A stretch of DNA of 64,000 bases from Variovorax paradoxus B4 (GTDB lineage: Bacteria; Pseudomonadota; Gammaproteobacteria; Burkholderiales; Burkholderiaceae_C), in contig NC_022247.1 in the NCBI RefSeq assembly GCF_000463015.1, positions 5,207,501-5,271,500 on the forward strand, written 5' to 3'. This document shows positions 49,566-57,594 of this stretch, in pieces. The stretch's first letter is position 1. Each line of letters opens with the position of its first letter. The position numbers and the translations under genes are program-made. The notes under the pieces are model-generated. The model did no database searches and had not been told where the DNA came from. It saw nothing but the letters and a program-made list of their open reading frames with translations.

Positions 49566-50609
49566 GTGGACATTACCCAACTGCTGGCATTCAGCGTCAA
49601 GAACAAAGCCTCCGACCTGCATCTGTCGGCCGGCCTGCCGCCGATGATTCGCGTCCACGGCGACGTGCGGCGCATCAACGTCGATGCGCTCGACCACAAG
49701 TCGGTGCACGCCATGGTGTACGACATCATGAGCGACACGCACCGCAAGCACTATGAAGAGTTCCTGGAGGTCGACTTCTCGTTCGAGATCGACGGCCTCG
49801 CGCGCTTCCGCGTGAATGCCTTCAACCAGGCGCGCGGCGCGGCGGCGGTGTTCCGGACCATTCCTTCGAAGATCCTCACGCTGGAGCAGCTCAACGCGCC
49901 GAAGATTTTCGCGGAACTGGCGCTCAAGCCGCGCGGGCTGGTGCTGGTGACGGGGCCCACCGGCTCGGGCAAGTCGACCACGCTGGCCGCGATGGTCAAC
50001 TACCTGAACGAAAACGAGTACGGCCACATCCTCACGGTGGAAGACCCGATCGAATTCGTGCACGAATCCAAGAAGTGCCTGATCAACCAGCGCGAGGTCG
50101 GTCCGATGACGCTCTCGTTCTCCAACGCCCTGCGCTCGGCGCTGCGCGAAGACCCGGACGCCATCCTGGTGGGCGAGCTGCGCGACCTGGAAACCATTCG
50201 CCTGGCCATGACCGCGGCCGAAACGGGCCACCTGGTGTTCGGCACGCTGCACACCTCGTCGGCCGCCAAGACCATCGACCGGATCATCGACGTGTTCCCG
50301 GGCGAGGAAAAGGAAATGATCCGCGCCATGCTGTCCGAATCGCTGCAGGCCGTGATCTCGCAGACGCTGTGCAAGACCAAGGACGGCCAGGGCCGCGTGG
50401 CGGCGCACGAGATCATGCTGGGCACGCCGGCCATCCGCAACCTGATCCGCGAAGCCAAGGTGGCGCAGATGTATTCGGCCATCCAGACCGGCCAGGGCTC
50501 GGGCATGCAGACGCTGGACCAGAACCTGACCGACCTCGTGCGCCGCAATGCCATTTCGGCGGCGGAAGCACGGGGCAAGGCCAAGATCCCCGAGAATTTC
50601 CCCGGCTGA
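49566..50609 (+). CDS. pilT: Type IV pilus retraction ATPase PilT
   Basis: 347-residue hexameric ATPase that retracts type IV pili for twitching motility and DNA uptake. It starts at GTG 49566 (GAGGAG 49556-49561 as ribosome site), giving MDITQLLAFSVKNKASDLHL. Motifs: Walker A GPTGSGKST (130-138), Asp box ILTVEDPIEF, Walker B DPDAILVGELRD, His box GHLVFGTLHTSSA, and the PilT-specific AIRNLIREAK helix needed for retraction. A Pro-rich tail ends in NFPG. It is followed by pilU 27 bases later; together they form the usual pilTU operon. Confidence 0.96.
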   Translation: MDITQLLAFSVKNKASDLHLSAGLPPMIRVHGDVRRINVDALDHKSVHAMVYDIMSDTHRKHYEEFLEVDFSFEIDGLARFRVNAFNQARGAAAVFRTIPSKILTLEQLNAPKIFAELALKPRGLVLVTGPTGSGKSTTLAAMVNYLNENEYGHILTVEDPIEFVHESKKCLINQREVGPMTLSFSNALRSALREDPDAILVGELRDLETIRLAMTAAETGHLVFGTLHTSSAAKTIDRIIDVFPGEEKEMIRAMLSESLQAVISQTLCKTKDGQGRVAAHEIMLGTPAIRNLIREAKVAQMYSAIQTGQGSGMQTLDQNLTDLVRRNAISAAEARGKAKIPENFPG

Positions 50610-50636
50610 TCCACAGCCCTTCGGAGTACCGACATC

Positions 50637-51773
50637 ATGGAACGCGATCAAGCCAGCCAGTTCATCAACGACCTGCTCAAGCTCATGGTGAGCCGCAACG
50701 GCAGCGACTTGTTCATCACCGCCGACTTTCCGCCCGCGATCAAGGTCGACGGCAAGGTCACCAAGGTGTCGCAGCAGGCGCTGGGGGCGCAGCACACGCT
50801 GGCGCTCACGCGCTCGGTCATGAACGACCGCCAGACGGCGGAGTTCGAGCGCACCAAGGAATGCAACTTCGCGATCTCGCCGACGGGCATCGGCCGCTTC
50901 CGCGTGAACGCGTTCGTGCAGCAGGGCAAGGTCGGCATGGTGCTGCGGACCATCCCGGCCAAGCTGCCGACCATCGACGGGCTGGGCATGCCGCAGGTGC
51001 TGAAGGACGTGTCGATGACCAAGCGCGGCCTCACCATCCTGGTGGGCGCCACCGGCTCGGGCAAGTCGACCACGCTGGCGGCCATGATCGACTGGCGCAA
51101 CGAAAACTCCTACGGCCACATCGTGACGGTGGAAGATCCGGTCGAGTTCGTGCATCCGCACAAGAACTGCGTGGTGACGCAGCGCGAAGTGGGCATCGAC
51201 ACCGACAGCTGGGAAGCCGCGCTCAAGAACACGCTGCGCCAGGCGCCCGACGTGATCCTGATGGGCGAAATCCGCGACCGCGAGACCATGGAGCACGCGG
51301 TGGCCTTTGCCGAAACCGGCCACCTGTGCATGGCCACGCTGCACGCCAACAGCGCCAACCAGGCGCTGGACCGGATCATCAACTTCTTCCCCGAGGAGCG
51401 CCGCGCCCAGCTGCTGATGGACCTGTCGCTGAACCTGCGTTCGCTGATCTCCCAGCGCCTGGTGCCCACCGAGGACGGCCAGGGCCGCGTGGCGGCAGTG
51501 GAAGTGCTGCTGAACACGCCGCTCATTTCGGACCTGATCTTCAAGGGCGAGGTGGGCGAGATCAAGGAGATCATGAGGAAGAGCCGCAACCTTGGCATGC
51601 AGACCTTCGACCAGGCGCTGTTCGACCTGTTCGAGAGCCACTCGATCACCTTCGAGGACGCCATCCGCAACGCCGACTCGGCCAACGACCTGCGGCTGCA
51701 GATCAAGCTCAACAGCCAGCGCGCGCGCAGCACCGACCTGTCGGCCGGCACGGAGCATTTCGCGATTGTTTAG
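50637..51773 (+). CDS. pilU: PilT-dependent pilus retraction ATPase PilU
   Basis: 378-residue PilT paralogue that assists pilus retraction. Residues about 15-95 form the PAS-like N-domain (SRNGSDLFITADFPPAIKV), then Walker A GATGSGKST, the Asp box HIVTVEDPVEFVHPHK, Walker B PDVILMGEIRDRETM and the His box GHLCMATLHANSANQ. The helix matching PilT's AIRNLIRE reads PLISDLIFKGEVGEIK, which is the PilU variant. The gene follows pilT by 27 bases in one operon. PilU cannot act alone in characterised species. Confidence 0.95.
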   Translation: MERDQASQFINDLLKLMVSRNGSDLFITADFPPAIKVDGKVTKVSQQALGAQHTLALTRSVMNDRQTAEFERTKECNFAISPTGIGRFRVNAFVQQGKVGMVLRTIPAKLPTIDGLGMPQVLKDVSMTKRGLTILVGATGSGKSTTLAAMIDWRNENSYGHIVTVEDPVEFVHPHKNCVVTQREVGIDTDSWEAALKNTLRQAPDVILMGEIRDRETMEHAVAFAETGHLCMATLHANSANQALDRIINFFPEERRAQLLMDLSLNLRSLISQRLVPTEDGQGRVAAVEVLLNTPLISDLIFKGEVGEIKEIMRKSRNLGMQTFDQALFDLFESHSITFEDAIRNADSANDLRLQIKLNSQRARSTDLSAGTEHFAIV

Positions 51774-51816
51774 GCGCGGGTGACGCGGGCGCCGCGTTGG
51801 CTTTAAGCTCTCGCCC

Positions 51817-52725
51817 ATGAGCAGCATCAATCCCCGAACCTACGAATCCACCCCCTCCCAGACGGTGGCCTTCCTGGGCCTTGGCGTCATGGGCGGCCCG
51901 ATGGCCGGGCACCTGGCCAAGGCCGGCCACAAGGTCACGGTCTACAACCGCACACCGGCCAAGGCCGAGGCCTGGGTCGCCGAGTTCGGCGCGCCCGGCC
52001 GCCATGCCGCCACCCCGCGCGAAGCGGCTGCGGGCGCCGACATCGTCTTCAGCTGCGTGGGCAACGACGACGACCTGCGCGCCGTGGTGCTGGGCCCGAA
52101 CGGCGCCTTCGCCGGCATGAAGAAGGGCAGCGTGCTCGTCGACCACACCACCGCTTCGGCCGACGTGGCGCGCGAGCTGTCGAATGCGGCGGCGTCGACC
52201 GGACTGCAGTTCATCGACGCGCCGGTGTCCGGCGGCCAGGCCGGCGCGCAGAACGGCGCGCTCACCGTGATGTGCGGCGGCGACAAGGCGAGCTTCGAGC
52301 GCGTCAAGCCGGTGATGGACGCCTTTGCGCGCGCCGTCACGCTGCTGGGCGCAAGCGGCGCCGGCCAGCTGGCAAAAATGGTGAACCAGATCGCCATCGC
52401 GGGCCTGGTGCAGGGCCTCTCCGAAGCCATTGCCTTCGGCCAGCGCGCCGGCCTCGACATGAAGCTGGTGCTCGAGGTGATCGGCAAGGGCGCCGCCCAG
52501 AGCTGGCAGATGGACAACCGCGGCAAGACCATGATCGACGGCAAGTTCGACTACGGCTTTGCCGTCGACTGGATGCGCAAGGACCTGGGCCTGGTGCTCG
52601 ACGAGGCCAAGCGCAACGGCGCGCGCCTGCCCGTGACGGCGCTGGTCGACCAGTTCTATGCCGACGTGCAGCAGGCCGGCGGCCGGCGCTGGGACACGTC
52701 GAGCCTGATCATCCGGCTCAAGTAA
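51817..52725 (+). CDS. Beta-hydroxyacid (3-hydroxyisobutyrate-type) dehydrogenase
   Basis: 302-residue NAD(P)-dependent dehydrogenase. The Rossmann fold starts VAFLGLGVMGGPMAGHLAKAGH; the substrate-binding segment FIDAPVSGGQAGAQNG and the catalytic Lys in AGQLAKMVNQIAIAG are both intact. This fits the 3-hydroxyisobutyrate/tartronate semialdehyde reductase (GlxR/GarR) family; the exact substrate is not clear. The gene has 43 bases of spacing from pilU and a strong terminator after it, so it may be on the same transcript or separate. It is typical cytosolic housekeeping or carbon metabolism and is not clearly linked to the pilus genes. Confidence 0.9.
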   Translation: MSSINPRTYESTPSQTVAFLGLGVMGGPMAGHLAKAGHKVTVYNRTPAKAEAWVAEFGAPGRHAATPREAAAGADIVFSCVGNDDDLRAVVLGPNGAFAGMKKGSVLVDHTTASADVARELSNAAASTGLQFIDAPVSGGQAGAQNGALTVMCGGDKASFERVKPVMDAFARAVTLLGASGAGQLAKMVNQIAIAGLVQGLSEAIAFGQRAGLDMKLVLEVIGKGAAQSWQMDNRGKTMIDGKFDYGFAVDWMRKDLGLVLDEAKRNGARLPVTALVDQFYADVQQAGGRRWDTSSLIIRLK

Positions 52726-52756
52726 AAACAAAGCCCGCGCAAGCGGGCTTTGTTTT
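52725..52756. terminator. Bidirectional rho-independent terminator
   Basis: A 14-bp stem (52725-52738 with 52743-52756) around the loop GCAA has a poly-A and poly-T-rich end on each side. It closes the dehydrogenase gene on the plus strand and the dolP gene on the minus strand, whose stop is at 52763. Confidence 0.93.
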
Positions 52757-52762
52757 GCGGGA

Positions 52763-53524
52763 TCAGCGCACCGGCGTGGTCGTCGCGCCGCCGGGCTGGG
52801 CCGGCGGCAGCGGCTCCATCGGCGGCAGCGGTACGCGCGACGAAGAAGAAGTCCCGGGTGCCGACGACGGCGCGGGTGCAGGGGCGGGTGCCCCCGTGCC
52901 GCCGCGCTGCGCCTGGCTGGCCAGCTCGGCCTCGCTCACCACCTCGACCACGCGCACCACCTTCTGCACGCCCGAGATGCCGCGCGCGATTTCCGTCGCG
53001 CGGTCGGTTTCGCGGCGCGTCGCGATGCCCATCAGGTAGACCACGCCGCGTTCGGTCACCACCTTGAACGAATTGGCGAAGATGTCCTTGGCGTCGAGCA
53101 GCGAGGCCTTGACCTTGCCGCTGATGAACACGTCGTTCGAGCGTTCCTGGAAGGTGCTGGACTGGCCGATGGTGAGCTCGTTGACCACCGAGCGCACGTT
53201 GTCCACGCGCTGCACCACCTCCTCGACGCGGCGGCGGTCGGCCTCGCTGCCCACGGCGCCCGTCAGCAGCACCTGGCGGTTGAAACTGGTGACGCTCACG
53301 TACATGTTGTCGTTGGCGATCTCGCGCACACGGGCGGCCGCGCGCAGCTCGATGCCCTGGTCGTCGAGTTGGGCGCCGGAGCTGCGGCGATCGGTCGCCA
53401 CCATGCCCACGCCCACCGCCGCGGCCCCTCCGACCACGAGCGGCACGCAGGCCGAAAGCCCGGCAACCAGCACGGTCCCCGAGGCAAGAGCAATGGCGAG
53501 GCGTTGGAACGGTGTCGTTGTCAT
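52763..53524 (-). CDS. dolP: BON-domain lipoprotein (DolP/YraP-like)
   Basis: 253-residue outer-membrane-type lipoprotein with two BON domains. The signal ends VAGLSACVPL with the lipid Cys near residue 26. BON1 (about 60-120: LRAAARVREIANDN, VLLTGAVGSEADRRRVEEVV) and BON2 (135-205: KVKASLLDAKDIFANSFKV, VYLMGIATRRETDRATEIA) are typical of DolP, which protects outer-membrane integrity and BAM activity. The last 50 residues are Pro/Ala-rich and unusual in length compared with E. coli DolP. It overlaps the diaA gene by 4 bases and ends at the bidirectional terminator. The gene order yraN-diaA-dolP is conserved. Confidence 0.9.
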   Translation of the reverse strand: MTTTPFQRLAIALASGTVLVAGLSACVPLVVGGAAAVGVGMVATDRRSSGAQLDDQGIELRAAARVREIANDNMYVSVTSFNRQVLLTGAVGSEADRRRVEEVVQRVDNVRSVVNELTIGQSSTFQERSNDVFISGKVKASLLDAKDIFANSFKVVTERGVVYLMGIATRRETDRATEIARGISGVQKVVRVVEVVSEAELASQAQRGGTGAPAPAPAPSSAPGTSSSSRVPLPPMEPLPPAQPGGATTTPVR

Positions 53525-54165
53525 GTGGAAGCTTCCTGTTCTCCGAGTAACTGGGCATCCACGCCGTCGCACAGGCAGTGCAGTGCAAGCAGGTGGACTT
53601 CGTGGATACGCGCCGCACGTTCATGCGACACGCCGATCTGGACATCCGTTTCGCGCAGTGCGCGTCCGATCGCGCCGCCGGTTCCGCTGCTGCCCACGCC
53701 GGGCGATGCCGGCTGGCCGGCGCTGGCGTTGCCGAGCAGCGCCACCACCGTCATGTCGCGCTCGTGCGCCGCCATGACCGCGGCCAGCACCGCCGCGGAC
53801 TGTCCGCTGGCGCTGAGCGCCAGCAGCACGTCGCCGGCCTGGCCGAGCGCGCGCACCTGGCGGGCGAAGCGGTCGGCGTCGATGGCGTTGGCGCTGTCGG
53901 CCGCCGGGTCGGTGGTGTCGCCGGGCAGCGCGATGGCGCCCAGCTCGGGGCGCTCGCGCTCGAAGCGGCCGACGAACTGCGCCGCGAACTGCGCCGCCAG
54001 CAGGCCCGAGACGCCCGCACCGCAGGCCAGCACCTTGCCGCCGCTGGTCACGCACGCCAGGATGGCCTGCATTGCCTGCGAAATGGGTTTGCTGAGGACT
54101 GGGCCGGCCTGGTACTTGAGGTCGGCGCTATCGATGAAGTGTTGCTGAATCCGTTGCTCGAGCAT
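53521..54165 (-). CDS. diaA: SIS-domain protein of the DiaA/GmhA type
   Basis: 214-residue sugar-isomerase (SIS) fold protein. It begins [22 protein letters not shown], with [20 protein letters not shown] as the phosphosugar-binding loop and [21 protein letters not shown] as the second. The end [22 protein letters not shown] is the DiaA/phosphoheptose-isomerase signature. In the yraN-diaA-dolP context the protein is DiaA, which helps start DNA replication by binding DnaA; a GmhA role in heptose synthesis is less likely as no heptose genes are near. Its 3' end overlaps dolP by 4 bases. It starts at ATG 54163-54165, 75 bases after the (frameshifted) yraN stop. Confidence 0.88.
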   Translation of the reverse strand: MLEQRIQQHFIDSADLKYQAGPVLSKPISQAMQAILACVTSGGKVLACGAGVSGLLAAQFAAQFVGRFERERPELGAIALPGDTTDPAADSANAIDADRFARQVRALGQAGDVLLALSASGQSAAVLAAVMAAHERDMTVVALLGNASAGQPASPGVGSSGTGGAIGRALRETDVQIGVSHERAARIHEVHLLALHCLCDGVDAQLLGEQEAST

Positions 54166-54240
54166 GGGGCGCGATGATACCGGGGGGCGATGAAACAAGA
54201 CGTTTGCGTTCGATGTATGGGTGGAGCCTGCGGCGCGCTT

Positions 54241-54613
54241 TCAGTTCCCGCCCGCGTCGAATGCGCCCTGCAGCCAGGTGATGCGCTCCTCGACCAGCAC
54301 CACGTCGAAACGGCATGGCGGCATGCGTGCGCAGGCCGTTCAGGTAGTGGCGCGCCGCGAACACGATGCGCCGCTGCTTGACGCCCGTGATGCTGCCGCC
54401 GGCGCCGCCATGCGTGCCGCTGCTGCGCTGCCGCACCTCCACGAACACCAGCGTGGCGTCGCGCGGATCGCGCATGATCAGGTCGATCTCGCCGCCGCCG
54501 CGTCCGGGCGTTCGATAATTGCGCGCAACCAGCGCCAGGCCGGCGCATTGAAGGTGGTCGAGCGCGGCGTCTTCCGCCGCATCGCCGCGATGCCTGGTCG
54601 TGATGGTCTTCAT
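54241..54613 (-). pseudogene. yraN: yraN (UPF0102) gene with a one-base frameshift
   Basis: The first 95 or so codons encode a good YraN-family nuclease-like protein: [19 protein letters not shown], then [18 protein letters not shown], and [11 protein letters not shown], the acidic and Gln/Lys residues of the restriction-endonuclease-like fold. After GLRTHA the frame breaks: the family's C-terminal segment [17 protein letters not shown] with [10 protein letters not shown] is read one base out of phase and stops at TGA 54241-54243. The extra base lies at about 54320-54330. If no shift occurred the original frame would continue to 54128 with unrelated sequence. This may be a true mutation or an assembly error, since the shifted part is otherwise intact. 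Confidence 0.85.
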
Positions 54614-54659
54614 GCTGGCTCCCTGCCGGCTTTCTTTTTTGTTCCTACGGAGAAACCCC

Positions 54660-55616
54660 TTGGCTTCACTCGCACCCGCTTCCTTCGGCGCCGCCCTGGC
54701 GGCCGCGCGCGATGCCTCGGGTGCACAGCATTATCCGCAGGGCACGCTCTACGTGGTGGCCACGCCCATCGGCAACCTGGCCGACATCACGCTGCGCGCG
54801 CTGCATGTGCTGCAGCTGGTGGACGCCATCGCCTGCGAGGACACGCGCCACACGCAGAGCCTGCTGCGCGCCTACGGCATCGACCGGCCGAATGCCCAGC
54901 TGCTGGCCGTGCACCAGCACAACGAGGCCGAGGCCGCCCAGGCCGTGGTCGCGCGGCTCGCGCAGGGCGAGCGCATCGCCTACGTGAGCGACGCCGGCAC
55001 GCCCGGCGTGAGCGACCCGGGCGCGCGGCTGGTCGCGGCCGTGCGCGCCGCCGGCCAGCGCGTGCTGCCGCTGCCGGGCGCAAGCAGCGTCACCACGCTG
55101 GTCGGCGCCGCCGGCCTCGTGGCGGCGGGCGACGAGAGCAGCGCCTTCGTGTTCGCGGGCTTCCTGCCGACGAAGGCCGGCGAGCGCGACGCGGCCGTGC
55201 AGGCGCTCGCGCAGGAGCGGCGCGCGGTGGTGCTGCTGGAAGCGCCGCACCGCATCGAGGCCGTGGCGCGCGCCCTCGCGACGCTGGGCGAGCGCCGCAT
55301 CACCGTCGGCCGCGAACTCACCAAGCAATTCGAGGAGATCGCGACCGTCGCCGCCGCGGAGCTGCCGGGCTGGTTCGCCGCCGGCCGCGACCGCACGCGC
55401 GGCGAATTCGCGCTGGTGCTGCACCCGGTGGCCGCGGCCGCCGACGACGGTGCCGAAGGCGAACGCGTGTTGCGCCTGCTGCTGGCCGAGCTGCCCGTGA
55501 AGACCGCGGTGCGGCTCGCGGCCGAGATCAGCGGCGCGCCGCGCAATGCGCTGTATGAAACGGCGCTGCGCATTCGAAATGACGACGGCAACGAGGAAGA
55601 CGAGAGCGGCGCATAG
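54660..55616 (+). CDS. rsmI: 16S rRNA 2'-O-ribose C1402 methyltransferase
   Basis: 318-residue SAM-dependent methyltransferase of the tetrapyrrole-methylase fold that modifies C1402 of 16S rRNA. Signature segments: [50 protein letters not shown] and [16 protein letters not shown]. The C-terminal helical part ([18 protein letters not shown]) is also typical. The start is taken as TTG 54660, with GGAG at 54649-54652 as ribosome site; ATG codons upstream overlap the start of yraN on the other strand. Gene order rsmI/yraN divergent is conserved across proteobacteria. Confidence 0.94.
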   Translation: MASLAPASFGAALAAARDASGAQHYPQGTLYVVATPIGNLADITLRALHVLQLVDAIACEDTRHTQSLLRAYGIDRPNAQLLAVHQHNEAEAAQAVVARLAQGERIAYVSDAGTPGVSDPGARLVAAVRAAGQRVLPLPGASSVTTLVGAAGLVAAGDESSAFVFAGFLPTKAGERDAAVQALAQERRAVVLLEAPHRIEAVARALATLGERRITVGRELTKQFEEIATVAAAELPGWFAAGRDRTRGEFALVLHPVAAAADDGAEGERVLRLLLAELPVKTAVRLAAEISGAPRNALYETALRIRNDDGNEEDESGA

Positions 55617-55625
55617 CCGCCAGGC

Positions 55626-56465
55626 TCACAGCCCGCCCGGCAGCAGCGCGGCCAGCGCCTCGCGCATCCAGCGCGCGATCAGCTGCTGGCGCTCGCGCGG
55701 CATGCGATCCAGCGTCGATGCCACGCTGATCGCGGCCACGGGCTCGCCTTCGCTGCTGCGCACCGCCATGCCCACCGCCAGCACCCCGTCGGTGGCATGG
55801 TTGCCGATGACCGACCAGCCGCGCTCGCGCGTCGCGCGCACCAGGAGCGCCATGCGCTCGGGCGTCATGCCGCCGTAGCGGCCCAGGACGAGCGCATTGG
55901 CGGCGACGGCGGCATTCACCTCGTCATCGGGCAACGCCGACAGCAGCGCCAGGCCCGCCGCGCCCACGCCGAGCGGCTGGCGCGTGCCCACCTGGATCAC
56001 CAGGATCTGTACCGGATGCGTGCCCACATGGCGTGCGATGCAGTGCGACGCGGGGCCTTCGCGCACGATGGCGAAAGCCGCATCGCCGCAGGCCGCGCTC
56101 ACGCGTTCCAGCACCGGACGCAGTCGCATCGCCATGTTGGGCATGCCGGCGGGTTGTGCCATGGCCGCAAGCCGCGGCCCCGCCACATAGCGAAAGCGCC
56201 CGCGCTGCGCGGCATAGCCGCTCTCCACCAGCGTGGCCAGCAGGCGGTGGACCGTGGCGCGCTCCAGCCCCGCCGCGCGGCACAGGTCGACCACGCGCAG
56301 GCCTTCGCGGCCGCTGGCCAGCACGGCGTCCAGCAGCTGCAGGCCGCGCCGCAGCGTGCGGCTGCCGGGGTCGTCGCCGGGCTCGGTGCCGGGGGTGCGC
56401 GCGGCCACGGCGCCGGCCGAAACGTCCGGCTGGCGGACGTTCTTGTTCACGGTTCGGGAAGGCAT
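55626..56465 (-). CDS. IclR-family transcriptional regulator
   Basis: 279-residue IclR regulator. The winged HTH lies near residues 35-90 (LRRGLQLLDAVLASGREGLRV, CRAAGLERATVHRLLATLVES), and the C-terminal ligand domain runs to the end, with GRYGGMTPERMALLVRATRERG and AISVASTLDRM as known blocks. IclR proteins respond to small organic acids. It is divergent from the Bug-ligase-lyase genes by 99 bases and probably regulates them. The first 35 residues are Thr/Gly/Pro-rich and non-conserved; the start at ATG 56463-56465 is followed by a plausible N-terminus. It converges on rsmI with 9 bases between stops. Confidence 0.88.
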   Translation of the reverse strand: MPSRTVNKNVRQPDVSAGAVAARTPGTEPGDDPGSRTLRRGLQLLDAVLASGREGLRVVDLCRAAGLERATVHRLLATLVESGYAAQRGRFRYVAGPRLAAMAQPAGMPNMAMRLRPVLERVSAACGDAAFAIVREGPASHCIARHVGTHPVQILVIQVGTRQPLGVGAAGLALLSALPDDEVNAAVAANALVLGRYGGMTPERMALLVRATRERGWSVIGNHATDGVLAVGMAVRSSEGEPVAAISVASTLDRMPRERQQLIARWMREALAALLPGGL

Positions 56466-56564
56466 GCGGAAGAATTTCTCGGTCGACGGAGCCATCGCGC
56501 AGTGTGCCGCAGCACGGCAGGACGCGGCCCGCGACAGGCATTGCATACCAACTGGAGACAAGAA

Positions 56565-57557
56565 GTGACCTCGTATTCCGCACCCCGCCGGCAGTGGCTG
56601 GCGTTTGCCGCCGCCCTCGCCTGCAGCGCCGCGCTGCCGCTGCAGGCGCAGCCCGGCGCCCCCTGGCCGTCCAAGCCCGTGAAGCTCGTGGTCGGCTACG
56701 CCGCCGGCGGCGCCACCGACGTGATCGCGCGCCTCGTCGCCATCAAGCTGGGCGAGCAGCTCGGCCAGCCCATGCTGGTGGACAACCGCACGGGCGCCAA
56801 CAGCAACGTGGGCGCCGAGTACGTCGCCCGCGCGCCCGCCGACGGCTACACGCTCTACGTCTACACCATCGCGAACACCATCAACGCCTCGCTCTACGGC
56901 AAGCTGGGCTACGACCCGGTCAAGGACTTCGAGCCCATCGGCCTGATCGCGAAGATCCCCAACATCCTCGTGGTGAATCCGTCGCTGCCCGTGAAGAACG
57001 TCGCCGAGTACGTGCGCTTCGCCAAGGAGTCGAAGGAGGGCATCACCTTCGCGTCGTCCGGCAGCGGTTCCTCCATCCACCTGTCGGGCGAGATGTTCAA
57101 GATGCAGGCCGGGCTCAACATGCTGCACGTGCCCTACCGCGGCAGCGCGCCCGCGGTCACCGACCTGCTGGGCGGCCAGGTGCAGTCGATGTTCGACAAC
57201 ACGCCGTCGGCCCTGCCGCACGTGCAAGGCGGGCGCCTGCGCGCGCTCGCGATCACCAGCGCCCGGCGTTCGCCGCTGCTGCCCGACGTGCCCACGCTGG
57301 CCGAGTCGGGCTATCCGGGCTTCGACGTGCAGTCGTGGTTCGGCCTGGCGGCCCCCGCCGGCACGCCGCGCCCCGTGATCGACCGCCTGAATGCCGCGCT
57401 CGGCAAGGTGCTGGCCGCGCCCGACGTGCGCCAGCGCCTGCAGGACCTGGCCGCTTCGCCCGAACCCGGCACGCCCGAGCAGATGCGCAGCTTTGCCGCG
57501 GCCGAGATCACGCGCTGGCGCGACGTGGTGAAGGCGTCCGGCGCCAAGGCCGAGTGA
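56565..57557 (+). CDS. Bug family solute-binding protein in a ligase-lyase operon
   Basis: 330-residue TctC/Bug periplasmic receptor. It starts at GTG 56565, with GGAG 56554-56557 as ribosome site, and a signal peptide (ends LPLQAQ). Family motifs: VVGYAAGGATDVIARLVA, QPMLVDNRTGANSNVGAEYV, SSGSGSSIHLSGEMFK and HVPYRGSAPAVTDLLGGQV. Bug receptors bind carboxylates. The gene heads a three-gene unit: an AMP-forming ligase follows by 37 bases and a citryl-CoA-lyase-like gene after it, so the ligand is probably a di- or tricarboxylic acid that the two enzymes then activate and cleave. No TctAB membrane genes are present. Confidence 0.92.
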   Translation: MTSYSAPRRQWLAFAAALACSAALPLQAQPGAPWPSKPVKLVVGYAAGGATDVIARLVAIKLGEQLGQPMLVDNRTGANSNVGAEYVARAPADGYTLYVYTIANTINASLYGKLGYDPVKDFEPIGLIAKIPNILVVNPSLPVKNVAEYVRFAKESKEGITFASSGSGSSIHLSGEMFKMQAGLNMLHVPYRGSAPAVTDLLGGQVQSMFDNTPSALPHVQGGRLRALAITSARRSPLLPDVPTLAESGYPGFDVQSWFGLAAPAGTPRPVIDRLNAALGKVLAAPDVRQRLQDLAASPEPGTPEQMRSFAAAEITRWRDVVKASGAKAE

Positions 57558-57594
57558 CGACGACAAGAGAGCCCGTACAGGAGCACACCGACCC

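Noticed and set aside
48828..51830. A 1000-codon open frame on the minus strand opposite pilT and pilU
   Set aside because: Only its last 229 codons are a real gene (yggS). The remainder is antisense to strongly conserved pilTU and shows no protein motif; long antisense frames are expected at this GC content.
54128..54613. A 161-residue YraN protein continuing in the original frame to 54128
   Set aside because: The sequence after residue 95 loses all similarity to YraN while the correct C-terminus is found one base out of phase, so a frameshift is the better reading.
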